DNA of 64,000 bases. Origin: Undaria pinnatifida (lineage: Eukaryota; Sar; Phaeophyceae; Laminariales; Alariaceae). The position numbers and the translations under genes were made by a program. Positions 20,777 to 31,138 of this stretch are shown here, one piece after another. The first letter of the stretch is position 1, and each line of letters begins with the position of its first letter. Under the pieces are notes generated by a model, which worked only from the letters and a program-made list of their open reading frames with translations, did not search any database and had not been told where the DNA came from. The DNA lies in NCBI GenBank assembly GCA_012845835.1, contig JABAKD010000024.1, positions 4,474,181-4,538,180 of the forward strand, in the 5' to 3' direction.

Positions 20777-20851
20777 CAGTAGTGGGGGTTGTCACTACAG
20801 TGCCGGTGTTTCCGGTTGGCACGTACCGGCGCTATTGAGGGAAAACTACTG
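20777..20851. mobile_element. Complete 75-bp M1 MITE
   Basis: It begins cagtagtgggggttgtcact and ends gggaaaactactg. The two ends are inverted copies (CAGTAGT) and enclose ccggttggcacgtaccggcg. It is one of the smallest complete-looking copies. Confidence 0.6.
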
Positions 20852-21370
20852 TATCGGTCCAGAGAGGTGTCGGACGATCAAAGGTTTTCACGGGATGGAA
20901 TGGCGGCACTTGATTCCCACCGGTCCTGATTGTGGTTGTCGAGGAACCTGGGGGCAGGCGGGTGGAAAAAGCGGGAGATCGGCGGAGGTGGGAGGGAGGC
21001 GGCGACGAGCGGGGAGGGCAAGGATGTTCACGCCCTCAACTTTCGCTAGTGCTTAAAGTAGGATGCACGAGGCATTTGAATGTTTCCCCCCTACCCGTCC
21101 GCCGATTTTATAACATATGTTGTTCTTGCTGCTGCTCCGGGGAACTGTAGTTGATCGCGACTTGTTGTTCAGGCAGCTGTGCTTGAACCATCCGCCTCGT
21201 GTACTAGTGAAGCCTTTAACTTATCTGGAGGTGTGCAGGCCGCACAGTATTGCACGTGTGTCGGGGGTGGTGGTGGTGGGGGGGGGTAGTCGACTGGCAC
21301 GGAAATGCAGGTGTCGGCGGGGGGGGGGGGGGGGTACTAACCAGTACCGGCAGTATGCGGAGTAGTAGTA

Positions 21371-21439
21371 CAGTAGTTGCCCCTATAGTGCCGGTAGTTC
21401 CGGCTGGCACGTCCCGGCACTATGGAGGGACCGCCGCTG
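21371..21439. mobile_element. Complete 69-bp M1 MITE
   Basis: It begins cagtagttgcccctatagtg, ends gagggaccgccgctg, and has ccggctggcacgtcccggca in the middle, closely like the 20777 copy. Confidence 0.55.
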
Positions 21440-22372
21440 TATCTTGTTCACAGTTACATCCGCCACTGACTGCCTGCCGTCGTCTAATGTCACCGCCGCA
21501 ATCGCGGGGCACCATTCGACTCCTACCCCGATTCTGCTACAAGCATGTCCTTACGGCGTGCACGAGCGAGCAAAAATATATATTTTGCGTGCGTGGAGGG
21601 TTCGGTTCCGGCGATTGGCGCGATATGCGATCATTTGGTGTTTTGGTTTTAGGGGGGGGGGGATAAATCGTGATAAAGGGGAGCTCGCTTTAATTTGTGA
21701 CCGTGCGATACTTTCGCTGCAGGCTGTCGAGGGGTGGCGAGAGGAGGGGGGCGCATTTTTATGGATGTTTTTTTTATAACACGCAGTGTTTGTGCGCACA
21801 CTCGACTTTTTTTTTTCGTTGTTTTTGTTCTGCTGGCCTCCGGGGCGGTTTTGTCCTTGATTGGGCCGGCGTTACTTCTCCTTATTCGCTGCTTGTGGCG
21901 GTCGTGGTTGCTTGATTTATTTATTTTTCCGGTGCCGTCGAACTTCAGTTGCCGATGGCAGTACCGTTATTGTCTTTGTTTTTTTTGCGTTTGTCTCATT
22001 TTTTTTTTTTCATTGTTGCTTTGGCTTCGATCGGGGCGCAGTTTTGTCCCTGATTTGGTCGATGTTTCCTCTTGTCCTTGACTGCCGTTGGTTTGCTGCT
22101 TCTGTTGCTGTGGTTACTTAATTTCGTTTTTATTTTTTATTTTTCGGTGTCGCCGAATTTGAGCTGCTGTTGGTACCACTTTCCGTCGTTGTATTTGCTG
22201 GGTTTTTTGTCTCTCTTGTTGTTTCAATATTTTGTTTCGCCTAGTCGGGTGCTTTGGGGCGCCTGATGCCTGTAGATCGGGATTCTGCTTATCCGTGCGA
22301 TCGGAGACATCTGGCAAAGACAATAACAGCGAGTCTTCTACTGGTTGCTGTACAGTAGTTGAACGGCGTAGC

Positions 22373-22742
22373 ATGGCAGAGAGAGGCCGGCAAATGCTTC
22401 ATCGAGGGATGCCCGTTTCCGATGTGGTACAGCTCTGCCTCGATAGCGCAGCACCAGCGGTAGCATCAGCATTAACAGCAGCAGTAGCAGCAGCAGTGGG
22501 AGCAGCAACACCAACAATTGTTTTGGGAGAGGTCTTCACAGGTGTCGTCTTAGATTGCGGTGCTTGGCGCTTCCCACAAGGGAGATTGGCTGTGTGAGGG
22601 GCTTATGCGCGATCTGGTTGACGCTGTCGACACCGCGCTTCTCTGTTTCGTATTCGAAGACGTGTCTCAATGCCGCGGCCATGTTCGTGCGTGTATATGC
22701 GGGAAGGGGGCGCACTCTGTTCACAATCGGGCACCATGCTAG
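22373..22742 (+). CDS. Possible small gene, Ala-rich then Cys-containing, unknown
   Basis: ATG 22373 opens MAERGRQMLHRGMPVSDVV, then an Ala-rich stretch coded by GCA repeats, reaching IVLGEVFTG. A second frame from 22581 reads GDWLCEGLMRDLVDAVDT and LLCFVFEDVSQCRGHVR to TAG 22740-22742. Both look coding. Joining them needs a very short intron (weak donor gag|gtcttc, acceptor ttcccacaag) or a frameshift. It may be a two-exon gene, or a pseudogene with a one-step frame change. No family is recognised. Confidence 0.35.
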
Positions 22743-23484
22743 CCCGCGCACTACCCCCCCCGCGCGCGGGCGCCTGGAGAGACGGCAAAGATGCTGCGGT
22801 GGTAGTCGACTCGCAATCGATGCTTAGGTCTAACTCTCATTGTCTCGACACACGTCCGACCAAACTATGCAAAGATTGAAGGGTCGAGGGCTCAAAAAAT
22901 CAAAGGATGTTTTTTTTTGTCATAATATAAGATGGTACCCGCACGCTTCGTGAAAGCAAGAGGAGAATGATCCGAATAATTGGCGGGGGGCAAGGCATGG
23001 GAATGGCATGTAGATGCGTAGGACGCACGTTGACTAGATAAAACAATGTGTAAAGCCCAACTGTGATAGTAATAATACAAACAACTGTGAGGGAAAATAC
23101 TATAACACGAACGTACTGCGAGGACCAAGTCTGGGGCCATACGGCGCGACGGCAGTGCTTGCGGTGCCGGAACCACTGCGCCGTATGCTTGGGCAGAGCT
23201 CAACCAAGCGCATCCTGTACACGCGCGATACATCAACGGTATCCAGTCGTACGGCCAGCATACAGTGTTACAGATATGACGAAGATGCAGCCCGAAATTG
23301 AACATGTACAGTACAAAGTGGTTCTACTGCTACCACCCTCCTCATCGCAACGGAAAATTCCCACGGTATGTACCACCCCGGTGGTGTTTCGGTATTTCGT
23401 GCCGCCTTGCCTTAGTCTGAGCGAAACACCCTAGACTAGTCGACTAGGCCTGTAGGAAATTTTTCATGGAGGCATGCACCGCCA
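22743..23484. other. No gene seen
   Basis: Short open frames on both strands (for example 23063-23434) have no domain, no clear splice partner and ordinary composition. Confidence 0.4.
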
Positions 23485-23580
23485 TGGTAGTGGGGAGGGG
23501 GGCGGGGGCGGGGGGGGAGATGCTGTGTGACCCCAGATCTGACTTGCGAACAGGGAGGAAACAGGAGAAAAATGCGTGTT
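23485..23580 (+). mobile_element. Fragment of SINE family A (3' body)
   Basis: A G-rich run, then tgtgaccccagatctgactt and gcgaacagggaggaaacag, matches the tail of the SINE at 41765-42105. The head and middle are missing. Confidence 0.5.
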
Positions 23581-23689
23581 TGGTAGCTCAAAGTGACCGC
23601 CAGGAGCGATGTTTTGCGACGAAAGCGTGACACCCCTACGTACGGACGGACTAACGCCTTGGCATGGGTGCACATTTTTTCTCTGAGGA

Positions 23690-23765
23690 TTCTCCCTCGA
23701 CGCTTTTACAACTGGAAACCCGTTTTCGGGGGGAATCGCTTGGAATTGGTGTAGAAGGGGGGTTT
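23690..23765. repeat. Relative of the TTAA-flanked MITE at 46465
   Basis: cttttacaactggaaacccg followed by ttttcggggg and cttggaattggtgtagaagg matches the interior of the 46465-46554 element. The terminal CCCC/GGGG parts have diverged. Confidence 0.5.
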
Positions 23766-24105
23766 TGAAATTATATATGGGCTAAGGCGAGCTGTATACC
23801 CCCACCGAAACCCCGACTTTTAGAGAAGTGTGAAAGCGGACGGGTCCCAGGCTACGGTATAGGGGGGGGTATCCCTGGTTTCACTGTCATGCATGCGCAA
23901 GCCACTATTAACAGTGGTAGTGCAAACGGCCCTGTACCTTACCAAAAAAAAGCGAGCGCGACAAATAATCCATGGCGATCCATATCCGAAAAACAAAACA
24001 CAAAAATGCGCAACCTAAGCATGGAGGTCGAAAATAAATATATACATGTAAGGTGAACACTCGTCGCGCGAGTAGCCCTTTAGCTGACCGGGGCTACGGA
24101 AGGGA

Positions 24106-24182
24106 GATGTTATGATGATGTTATGATGTTATGATGATGTTATGGTGATGTTATGGTGATGTGATGATGATGATGTTATGAT
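24106..24182. repeat. Microsatellite based on GATGTTAT / GATGAT
   Basis: About 77 bases of interleaved gatgttat, gatgat and ggtgat units. Confidence 0.9.
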
Positions 24183-24229
24183 ATACCCTCATTTACACAA
24201 CCGTTTTTTTCACCACTCACTCGCACAAT

Positions 24230-24600
24230 AAGTGATTCTGTATCTCACACGGACGAAACTAATTTCAGAGTTTTTTTTGCGCCCAGCGTGGACCGTTACC
24301 GTTCCGTTGCGGGTTCACATTGCGAACTTAAATAGCAGCACGAAACCTCAAGGTCGCAAAGGAACAGGGAGGGGCCACTTGCGAACAGCAGAGGGGGGTC
24401 ACTCGCTCGCGCAAGTGACTACTACTTGGGCGAGTGACCCCCCCCCCCTGTTCGCGCAAGTGGACCCCTGTTCACTACAAAGCCAACAAAATCTCTCAAA
24501 AGTGACCCCCCCTCGACCGTGGCCTTCGTCGGCTGGTGACCAACGCTGTGGTAGAGGTAGCACTTTTCGTCTGAAACGTTTTCTGAATGACGGGGCTCCT
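24230..24600. repeat. Dispersed repeat (family E), copy 1
   Basis: It shares agcagcacga, the gatcgcaaagg-like word, aaaaccaacaaaat.tctca and aaagtgacccccc with 24940-25190. Inside is an inverted pair around 24370-24470 (gcgaacag..ggggtcact and its complement). Confidence 0.6.
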
Positions 24601-24939
24601 TTTTAACCCAAAAATCGTCGGAAAAACAATTGGTCATTTTTTTTTTCGTGAAATTCTAGTCGTGTACGTAGGTCGTGGGATTCTTCATCCTAGGTACTTA
24701 TAGCTGTTTTTAAGTTGCTCCAAATCGGTCTTTGGGAGAGGTCTTAAGCGCTCCCAAATCGAGGGGTAGTATTAGAAAAAAAAGTGGTGCACCTCTACCG
24801 TGGCCTTGGTCGGCATAAAGTCGGCTGGTGACCAAGGCCACGTTAGGGCGGGGTCCCCCCGTTTTTAACTACCGAGTTCTGAGCCACTATCACGAGTGAC
24901 TCAGTACAACTTCACTAACAAAACACTTGAGGCTGCTTG

Positions 24940-25190
24940 TTTGGCGCGGCGTAGCTTAAACCGGTCGATTGCGAGTTCGTAATCGCTAAAATTGAAAAAA
25001 AGCAGCACGAGAGCTTTTAAGATCGCAAAGGGAGCAGGGGGGGTCACTAGCGCGAGCGACGCCCGAGCCACCGCAAAACCAACAAAATATCTCAAAAGTG
25101 ACCCCCCCCCCCCGGTCTTCCGTATCCTTACGCGTAGTCCGCTGGTGAAACACGCGGCCTTCAAAAGTTTTCCCCCTGCCGTACGTACCC
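24940..25190. repeat. Dispersed repeat (family E), copy 2
   Basis: Same words in the same order as copy 1. A weaker third relative lies near 57775-57870 (aacaaacatctcaaaagt). No gene is supported in any copy. Confidence 0.6.
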
Positions 25191-25199
25191 TTTGTCAGC

Positions 25200-26714
25200 T
25201 GACCAACAAATACGATGACCAACCAACCTCCCGGCCTAGAGCAGCGGGCACAGCAATACGTATAGCGAACACGTTGTAAACCGTGAGGGGGGTTCGATTG
25301 ATGCTATTTGGTTGGGTGTTTCGTCTCTGCACTAGGTTGTTGTTGCTCTCGCGTGGAGCACTTTTTTTTGGCCGAAAACCAAGCAAACATCGCAGAAAGA
25401 CTTACTACCAGGCATCAGTAGGCGTACCATAATATCATAGGAGATCGGTCTTTTGGGGCGTGTCCAGGCCTCTTCTGGCTATAACATACCTGGTGCTGTT
25501 TTCAGTGCAGGGGTGCGGGCGGTGAAGGGATCAAATATTATTGCGGTCTCCTAGCATAGCCACAAAGGCGCTGGAGACCGAACGCCTACGTGAGGAAGTC
25601 CCCGTTCCTCCGTAGGTCTGGCGGGACAGGAGCTACTTGTAGACACGAGCATGTGGAATAATTTGGCGGGCGTGAGACACTATTACTATACCGGGTTTTG
25701 TGTGTTTGGTGCTTGGAAACTTCGGGCTAAGGATTTAAAACCTCTCTCCAGATGGTTTGCTCCGTCTCGAAAGGATTGCGTGCTCAATGGTCAAATTATT
25801 AAGGGGCCGTCCGAACGGAAAAAAAGAAAGAGAAAAAAAAAACAGCGAAAAAGCAGAATGAAAGAATAGCCGAGTTTCACTGGTCAGATAGCAGAAACTA
25901 GCAGTAGAGATCCCGATAAACCTGTTTTGATTTTTCGTTTTGTCTGATACCAACATTATTATTTAAAATCAACGAAATGGGATAAAAAAGAACGAAATAT
26001 GGGATAACAGCGCGAAGAGGAATATAGGGTGACCGCTTCGCAAGCGCACGGTGGGTGGGGAAAGGCGTGAGGCTGCCACGGTGCTTGTCCGTCGTCAAAG
26101 CCAGCATGTATGAGCAGGGTATGACCAAGGGGTGGCTACGCAAGAAACCAGAGGGTAAGGACGTGGCTGTGGCGATAAAATTTTCGATGAGGGTGTCACC
26201 CAGTAATCCAACGGCTGCCGACAAAACCATGACCAAAAGACAACTCCTAGAGCACTCCCGGGGGAGCGGGTTGGACCACGAGCACCGCCTACTCTCAGGG
26301 GTGCCTTTGGTGTGCGAGTTGGGTGCGTTCAGCTGCGTCGTTGGATGCATTCGCCGCGAATCGGTATGCTGTGGCGGTTGAATTATTCTGTCAAGTTGCA
26401 CCGCGAGTTTAACCGTGAAATATCAACAATTTTCAGTTTTTTTTTCAGCTACTTTTATTATGTCGTTTGGAATTAACATGCTTTTTTTTCAGGATCTTCC
26501 CTGTTTCGTTTTTTTCCAGTTTTTTTTTTTCCTTTTTTTTCTCGTTTGGACGGGCCCTAAGGGAAGCAACACATGAGTACGCCCGCCCCCGCCCCCCGGG
26601 TGGCTATCGAGTTAAATCATATTGTGCGGGGTGGAAAACCCTAACTCCACTCAAGGGGAATGATCGCACCACGTAGTGTGAATATGGTAAGGCACCCACG
26701 AGGCAGTTACATAG
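25200..26714. other. No secure gene
   Basis: A + frame at 26040-26381 reads MYEQGMTKGWLRKKPE up to a possible donor, gagg|gtaagg near 26154, but no partner exon was found. T-rich and A-rich runs dominate at 25810-25860 and 26430-26550. Confidence 0.35.
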
Positions 26715-26926
26715 CAATACCCATTGCTGTCTCTGAAGTGGCCACACCAGAAAACAAAGTAACTCATTGGTCGCTGTCATCCATAAGCAAGAAAGTAGGC
26801 ACAAGGTGCCGAAGTCCTAGCAATACCCATTGCTGTCTCTGGAGTGGCCACACCAGAAAACAAAGTAACTAACTAGTCGCTGTCATCCATAAGCAAGAAA
26901 GTAGGCACAAGGTGCCGAAGTGCGAC
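26715..26926. repeat. Two tandem 106-bp units
   Basis: caatacccattgctgtctct starts at 26715 and again at 26821. The units differ at only a few positions, so the duplication is recent. Confidence 0.9.
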
Positions 26927-26954
26927 TTACGAGCGGTTCTTGGAACGATGCAGT

Positions 26955-27110
26955 TCACCCTTCACGCGACTCGCGGAACACCTCACGGCGCTTCTCGCCT
27001 GGTGCAAGCAATGTCTACCTGGTTGGTGAAAACCCGAGACGTGTTCCTTCCCGAAACAATAGAGATGCGAGGGTCTATGGTCATACGACTACGGCCATGC
27101 ACAAATTGAG
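26955..27110. repeat. Dispersed repeat family D, copy 2
   Basis: It contains cacctcacggcgcttctcgc, gatgcgagggtctatggtca and acgactacggccatgcac, as in copies at 15935 and 27385. Confidence 0.65.
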
Positions 27111-27384
27111 TACACTCTCCGCCCCCAACCCTCCATGCTACTTTGTTATGGATTGGTATGCGAATCTACCTATACATATGTAGGCCCGTAGAATGGTCCT
27201 AGCGAACCTGATGTAATATTTGGCTGTTCCAGGATTTTTTCTCCTTATGTTCTATGGTGGTCACCCGTGAAATTTAAATGTGAAGGGGGATCAATAGCGT
27301 CTACGAAAATAAGCAAATCAGCCTGAAGCGGTGCCTCCCAGCACCGCTACCTCCTGTGTCCTTCACCACTCGGCAACACATTGA

Positions 27385-27530
27385 CAACTTGCGGGAAACC
27401 TCACGGCGCTCTGCGCTTGGTGCAGGCAATATCTGCCTGATCGGTGAAAATCCCGATGTGCTCCGAACCGGAATTATAGGGATGCGAGGGTCTACGATGG
27501 TCTTACAAACTACGGCGATACATGACAATT
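27385..27530. repeat. Dispersed repeat family D, copy 3
   Basis: It contains acctcacggcgctctgcgct, gatgcgagggtctacgatgg and actacggcgatacatgac. It lies only about 270 bases after copy 2. Confidence 0.65.
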
Positions 27531-28704
27531 ATTAATGCATCCTCCCCCGCCCCCCACCACCAAAAAACACGGAACGTTAAACCCAGTATACCGTAGAGTG
27601 TCTGATCTGTGAAAGTGTCCCACAGGCGCGTGCTTACAAACAAATAAATGCGTCCATGCGGGAGGGTACATTTTTTCGTACGCTATGTATGTGTGACTGA
27701 TTCTGCGACGGCCTCCGCCCGAAACCAGCAATTTTCTTTGCCGAACGTTTCGTGGCTGCTCGACAAGAGAGGAAGGATGCCTTGAACAAAATATCTTCCA
27801 TGTGTTTTATAGTTCGAAAAGGTCTATCGATCGATGATGTCGGGATGACAAAAGGGGCACCGTATTCAGGAGATACGGCCGGGAGCTGGTTTCGAAACCG
27901 ATGATTCCGTTAAAGAAATGTTTCGGGGGGCTACCGTAGCACAACTCGTGTTCCGGCGATTTATTCTGTACCAGCGTCACGTGTAATATAATACCACGCA
28001 TAAAAGAGAAAACGGAGCCACACACTCCTCCTGTAAGAAGGTCGAAACCAAAAACAAATCGGAGCGTAGGGATTTCTGCGCGAATCGAAATAACGTCGGG
28101 CGGGGGTCAACTCTTCTTTTTTTCAACTTGGTTTTGGTAATGCCTCCCCTCCGCCACCCTGTCTGGCTCCTTGAAAAAAAATGTGGGAAGATTTTTGTGT
28201 GTTTTGTGTTCCACTGGTTACTCTGTACCAGGTAGTGGAGGAGAGCTAGGATGCCTGTCGACCCATGTTATTACCGTGCGAACATCCCGGCAATACCGCT
28301 CGAAATGAGCAATAATAGTTATCCTTGTAAGATCCGCAATCAGTGACCCGCTACTTGCGCAAGCATCTGTGGTAGGGGATAGATCGCTATCGCCTCCTGG
28401 TGATACTACGTGAAATGGGGGCCTTTAAAACGTACAAGGAGGCGTTTCCGTCAACCTTAAAGAGCCACCCTCGTTTCTGAGGGCACACTACTTTATTCAC
28501 CGTAGAGCACCTGATAAGTTTTTTATTGTTTGCAACAAAAAGTGGGCTAAAACACGCCTCCCAGGATAAAACTAGAGAAACGTTCTCCCAGCAGTAGTCT
28601 AGTGCAGTAGAACACACACATTGGACTTCATTGAAACTACTGCGGCGATTTTGAAACACGTTTTTCTGCAAAGTGTTCAAGACGGGTGCACGTCACAGAT
28701 TTTC
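27531..28704. other. No gene seen
   Basis: Open frames on both strands are short and without domains or paired splice signals. Confidence 0.4.
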
Positions 28705-28895
28705 TCTGGACAGTGCATTTCGACGGGAGAAGAAAAACGCTGAATGAAGTCTTCTCGCGATAAAAATGAAGGCACGTACCGTAATGGGTATGGGGGAGAA
28801 GGGCCCGCTAGGTGACCCCGGATCTGAGTTGCTACTGGGAGGGAGCACGAGAGAGTAGTGCGAGGATAATAAATGTGATCAATAAATAAAAAGTT
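28705..28895 (+). mobile_element. SINE family A, 5'-truncated copy
   Basis: cgacgggagaagaaaaacgc, tcgcgataaaaatgaaggca, cgtaccgt and gtgaccccggatctgag match the body of 41765-42105, ending aggataataaatg. The tRNA-like head is missing, as expected of incomplete reverse transcription. Confidence 0.75.
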
Positions 28896-30952
28896 CCGTC
28901 AGAGGTATCAAGTACGCTCGTGTGATATGATAGGATGTTTTTATGTTTGACACTTTAAATAGCGGTTCCGCAAGACATTTTTGTCCAATTGGAAAACTTG
29001 GTAAGTTTCCGCGAAGGGTTTCGTCAGTATGCTCTATGGTATCAAGTACACGAGCGTAGCATATAATGTAGTACGAGTGTGTTACAGCTGGTGTATAACG
29101 CAACCTGTCGAGAAACGAGTTGTGGCGGACATTTCACGCCGACAGAGAAACGTCGGAAAGCAGCGCCAGCACGCGTTAACTTGAAATTCTTTTGGTTATC
29201 AGATGCCAGCTATAACCAAAATTAATCCGATACAAGAGCATAAAGATTACGGGTCTAAGCGTTCTCTCGACCCTGGTACATACTACTAATAGTGTAGCAG
29301 CACTTAGGGGAGACACCAGGCACGCGCAAAAATACGGAAAGTGGTGATGTGGAAACTTGGGATTAAAATCGGACGCAAACAACTGCGCTGCTTTTATTCA
29401 TTCGCCAATAAAAAAAAACGAAGTCGGCAACTCACGGACACAGGGTGAAATTGCTGTCCGAACACCAGCCGTGCTCTTCCGACAAATGATTCAGGCAAAA
29501 AAACAAAACCCTTTAATGCGACCACTGCTGGCGGCCGCCACGGATTCTCCCACTGAAAACCCAAACGCGAAAAAAAAACATACACACTCTCCGACAAATG
29601 TACTGGGCTCTGTTAAGATACGGCCTCGAAAGGCCTGTAATTATCCGCTCTGTGTCCCCGACCCATCACGTGTCTGTGCCCATGGCCTTTCAGCTTTGAC
29701 ATCACGTGGGTATCATTACCAATACCAAAAAAACACAAGCCAGACTTGGGGGTACAATCTGAAGCGTAAGAACTTGGTACGAAAATCGAGAACGGGCGTG
29801 AGAGTTCGAGCTTCTCATACTAACGTAATCTACTGCATATCGACCACTTTGTGCGAGAGACGACATGCGCGCAACCAACACCCGACTCCGAGGCTGAGAG
29901 TGCTGGCTTGCACCGTGGTGTACAAAAAGCAAGGTCGCCCGAATCTACGATATATGATGATGGCGCTGCTCTCTCACTACCACAAATAGCTCAAGAAGCG
30001 ATGGCGAGCGCGGAAAAGGGCGGGGGGCAGGGGTGCCGGCGGCTACCCCCCGCATAAAATGAAAAAAAACAAACGCTCAAAACAATACAACTCGCTCTAA
30101 ATTGTGTAAAAACAGCGATAGTTGGTCCACGTATGACGCTGTTGGGGAGCGAACAGCGAAAGCTACGATCATCTCATATGATCCTGTTGGGGGGCATTCA
30201 ACAGTAAAAAGCTACCACTACCTCATACCTCATGGGCCAATCGCACGCTCCACAATCTGCAGACACGCTGCCCCTTCTCCACAACACTGCATGAGGCACA
30301 CCGGAAGGCAACTCCAACCGTCCGTCCCGCGAGGGCAATCTAGCGACGGCGAAAAAAATGTGTAAACCACCAAAAGTATGGAACACCGACATCAATAAAC
30401 AACACAATAAAAAAAGCGGCTACTCCTCTCCTCTCTCTCCTTCCGTTGCCGCTCGTCACCCTGGATATTTTCGTTACCTGCTCCAACACACCGAAAATAC
30501 TACAGTAGGATAAATACAATGACGGAGGGAGCCGTGATTTTCAAACCTGATTCCCCCCCTTAGCAACCGTGGTGCCTGCCTACCCGCCCTCCGTCCCTCC
30601 CTAATCAGGGCCTGGCCCAACGAGGAAGGTGAAAACCACTACAGCCAAAGCGCGCTGTAAAACAAAGCAACACGGCGAGCAACGGGCGGCAGCCCTTTGC
30701 AGCACTGCCAAAACGAAAACGTCATTTACGGGTGCTACACAAACAGCACCATAAAAATTATCCCAACGGCCCATACGAACATGCTCCCTAGGGAATATTA
30801 TGTCACACTTCCGAGGGTTATCATTGAACGGGTAAAACCAAATCATGCCGTGTCCACTAAAACGAACTCAAATGCAGTCGCAGTCACCGCCGCCCCCCCT
30901 GCTCCGTCTGCAGCTGGCACAGCGAGAGCCCCTGCTCCTCAGAACGCGAGCC
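28896..30952. other. A-rich region downstream of the CCT gene
   Basis: It holds a 210-codon A-rich open frame at 29357-29989 (+) that I do not believe, and a roughly 48-bp two-unit tandem near 30126-30225 (cctgttggggggcattcaac). On the - strand this T-rich DNA may be the 3' UTR and downstream flank of the CCT gene. Confidence 0.4.
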
Positions 30953-30960
30953 CTGAAGCA

Positions 30961-31138
30961 GGCGCCCTCTTCACCCGTCACCCTGCCCATAGTCCCCAAC
31001 GCCGGGGAACTGAGGGCTTGCACTCCATCCGCCCGGGGGCGCTGAAGCAGGCGCCCTCTTCACCCGTCACCCTGTCCATAGTCCCCAACGCCGGGGAACT
31101 GAGGGCTTGTACCCCATCCGCCCGGGGGCGCGTCCAGC
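30961..31138. repeat. 89-bp tandem duplication spanning the CCT gene stop
   Basis: ggcgccctcttcacccgtca starts at 30961 and again at 31050. The units differ at three or four bases. The upstream unit (for the - strand gene) carries the C-terminal codons and the stop at 31060-31062. The period is not a multiple of three, so the second unit lies beyond the stop in another frame. Confidence 0.9.

Larger units (their letters stand above)
20111..22372. other. Intergenic region with MITEs and homopolymers
   Basis: No gene is supported. It contains a GC-rich tandem stretch near 20380-20435 (ggcgcgatagg repeats), a run of G at 21319-21332, T-rich low-complexity DNA at 21770-22230 and three short M1 MITEs. 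Long T-rich frames at 21700-22266 are compositional. Confidence 0.5.

Noticed and set aside
24106-24182. CRISPR-like array
   Set aside because: A simple microsatellite; no unique spacers.
29357-29989. 210-codon + strand frame
   Set aside because: A-rich DNA with Lys/Thr/Asn bias; no domain; probably the complement of T-rich 3' flank of the CCT gene.
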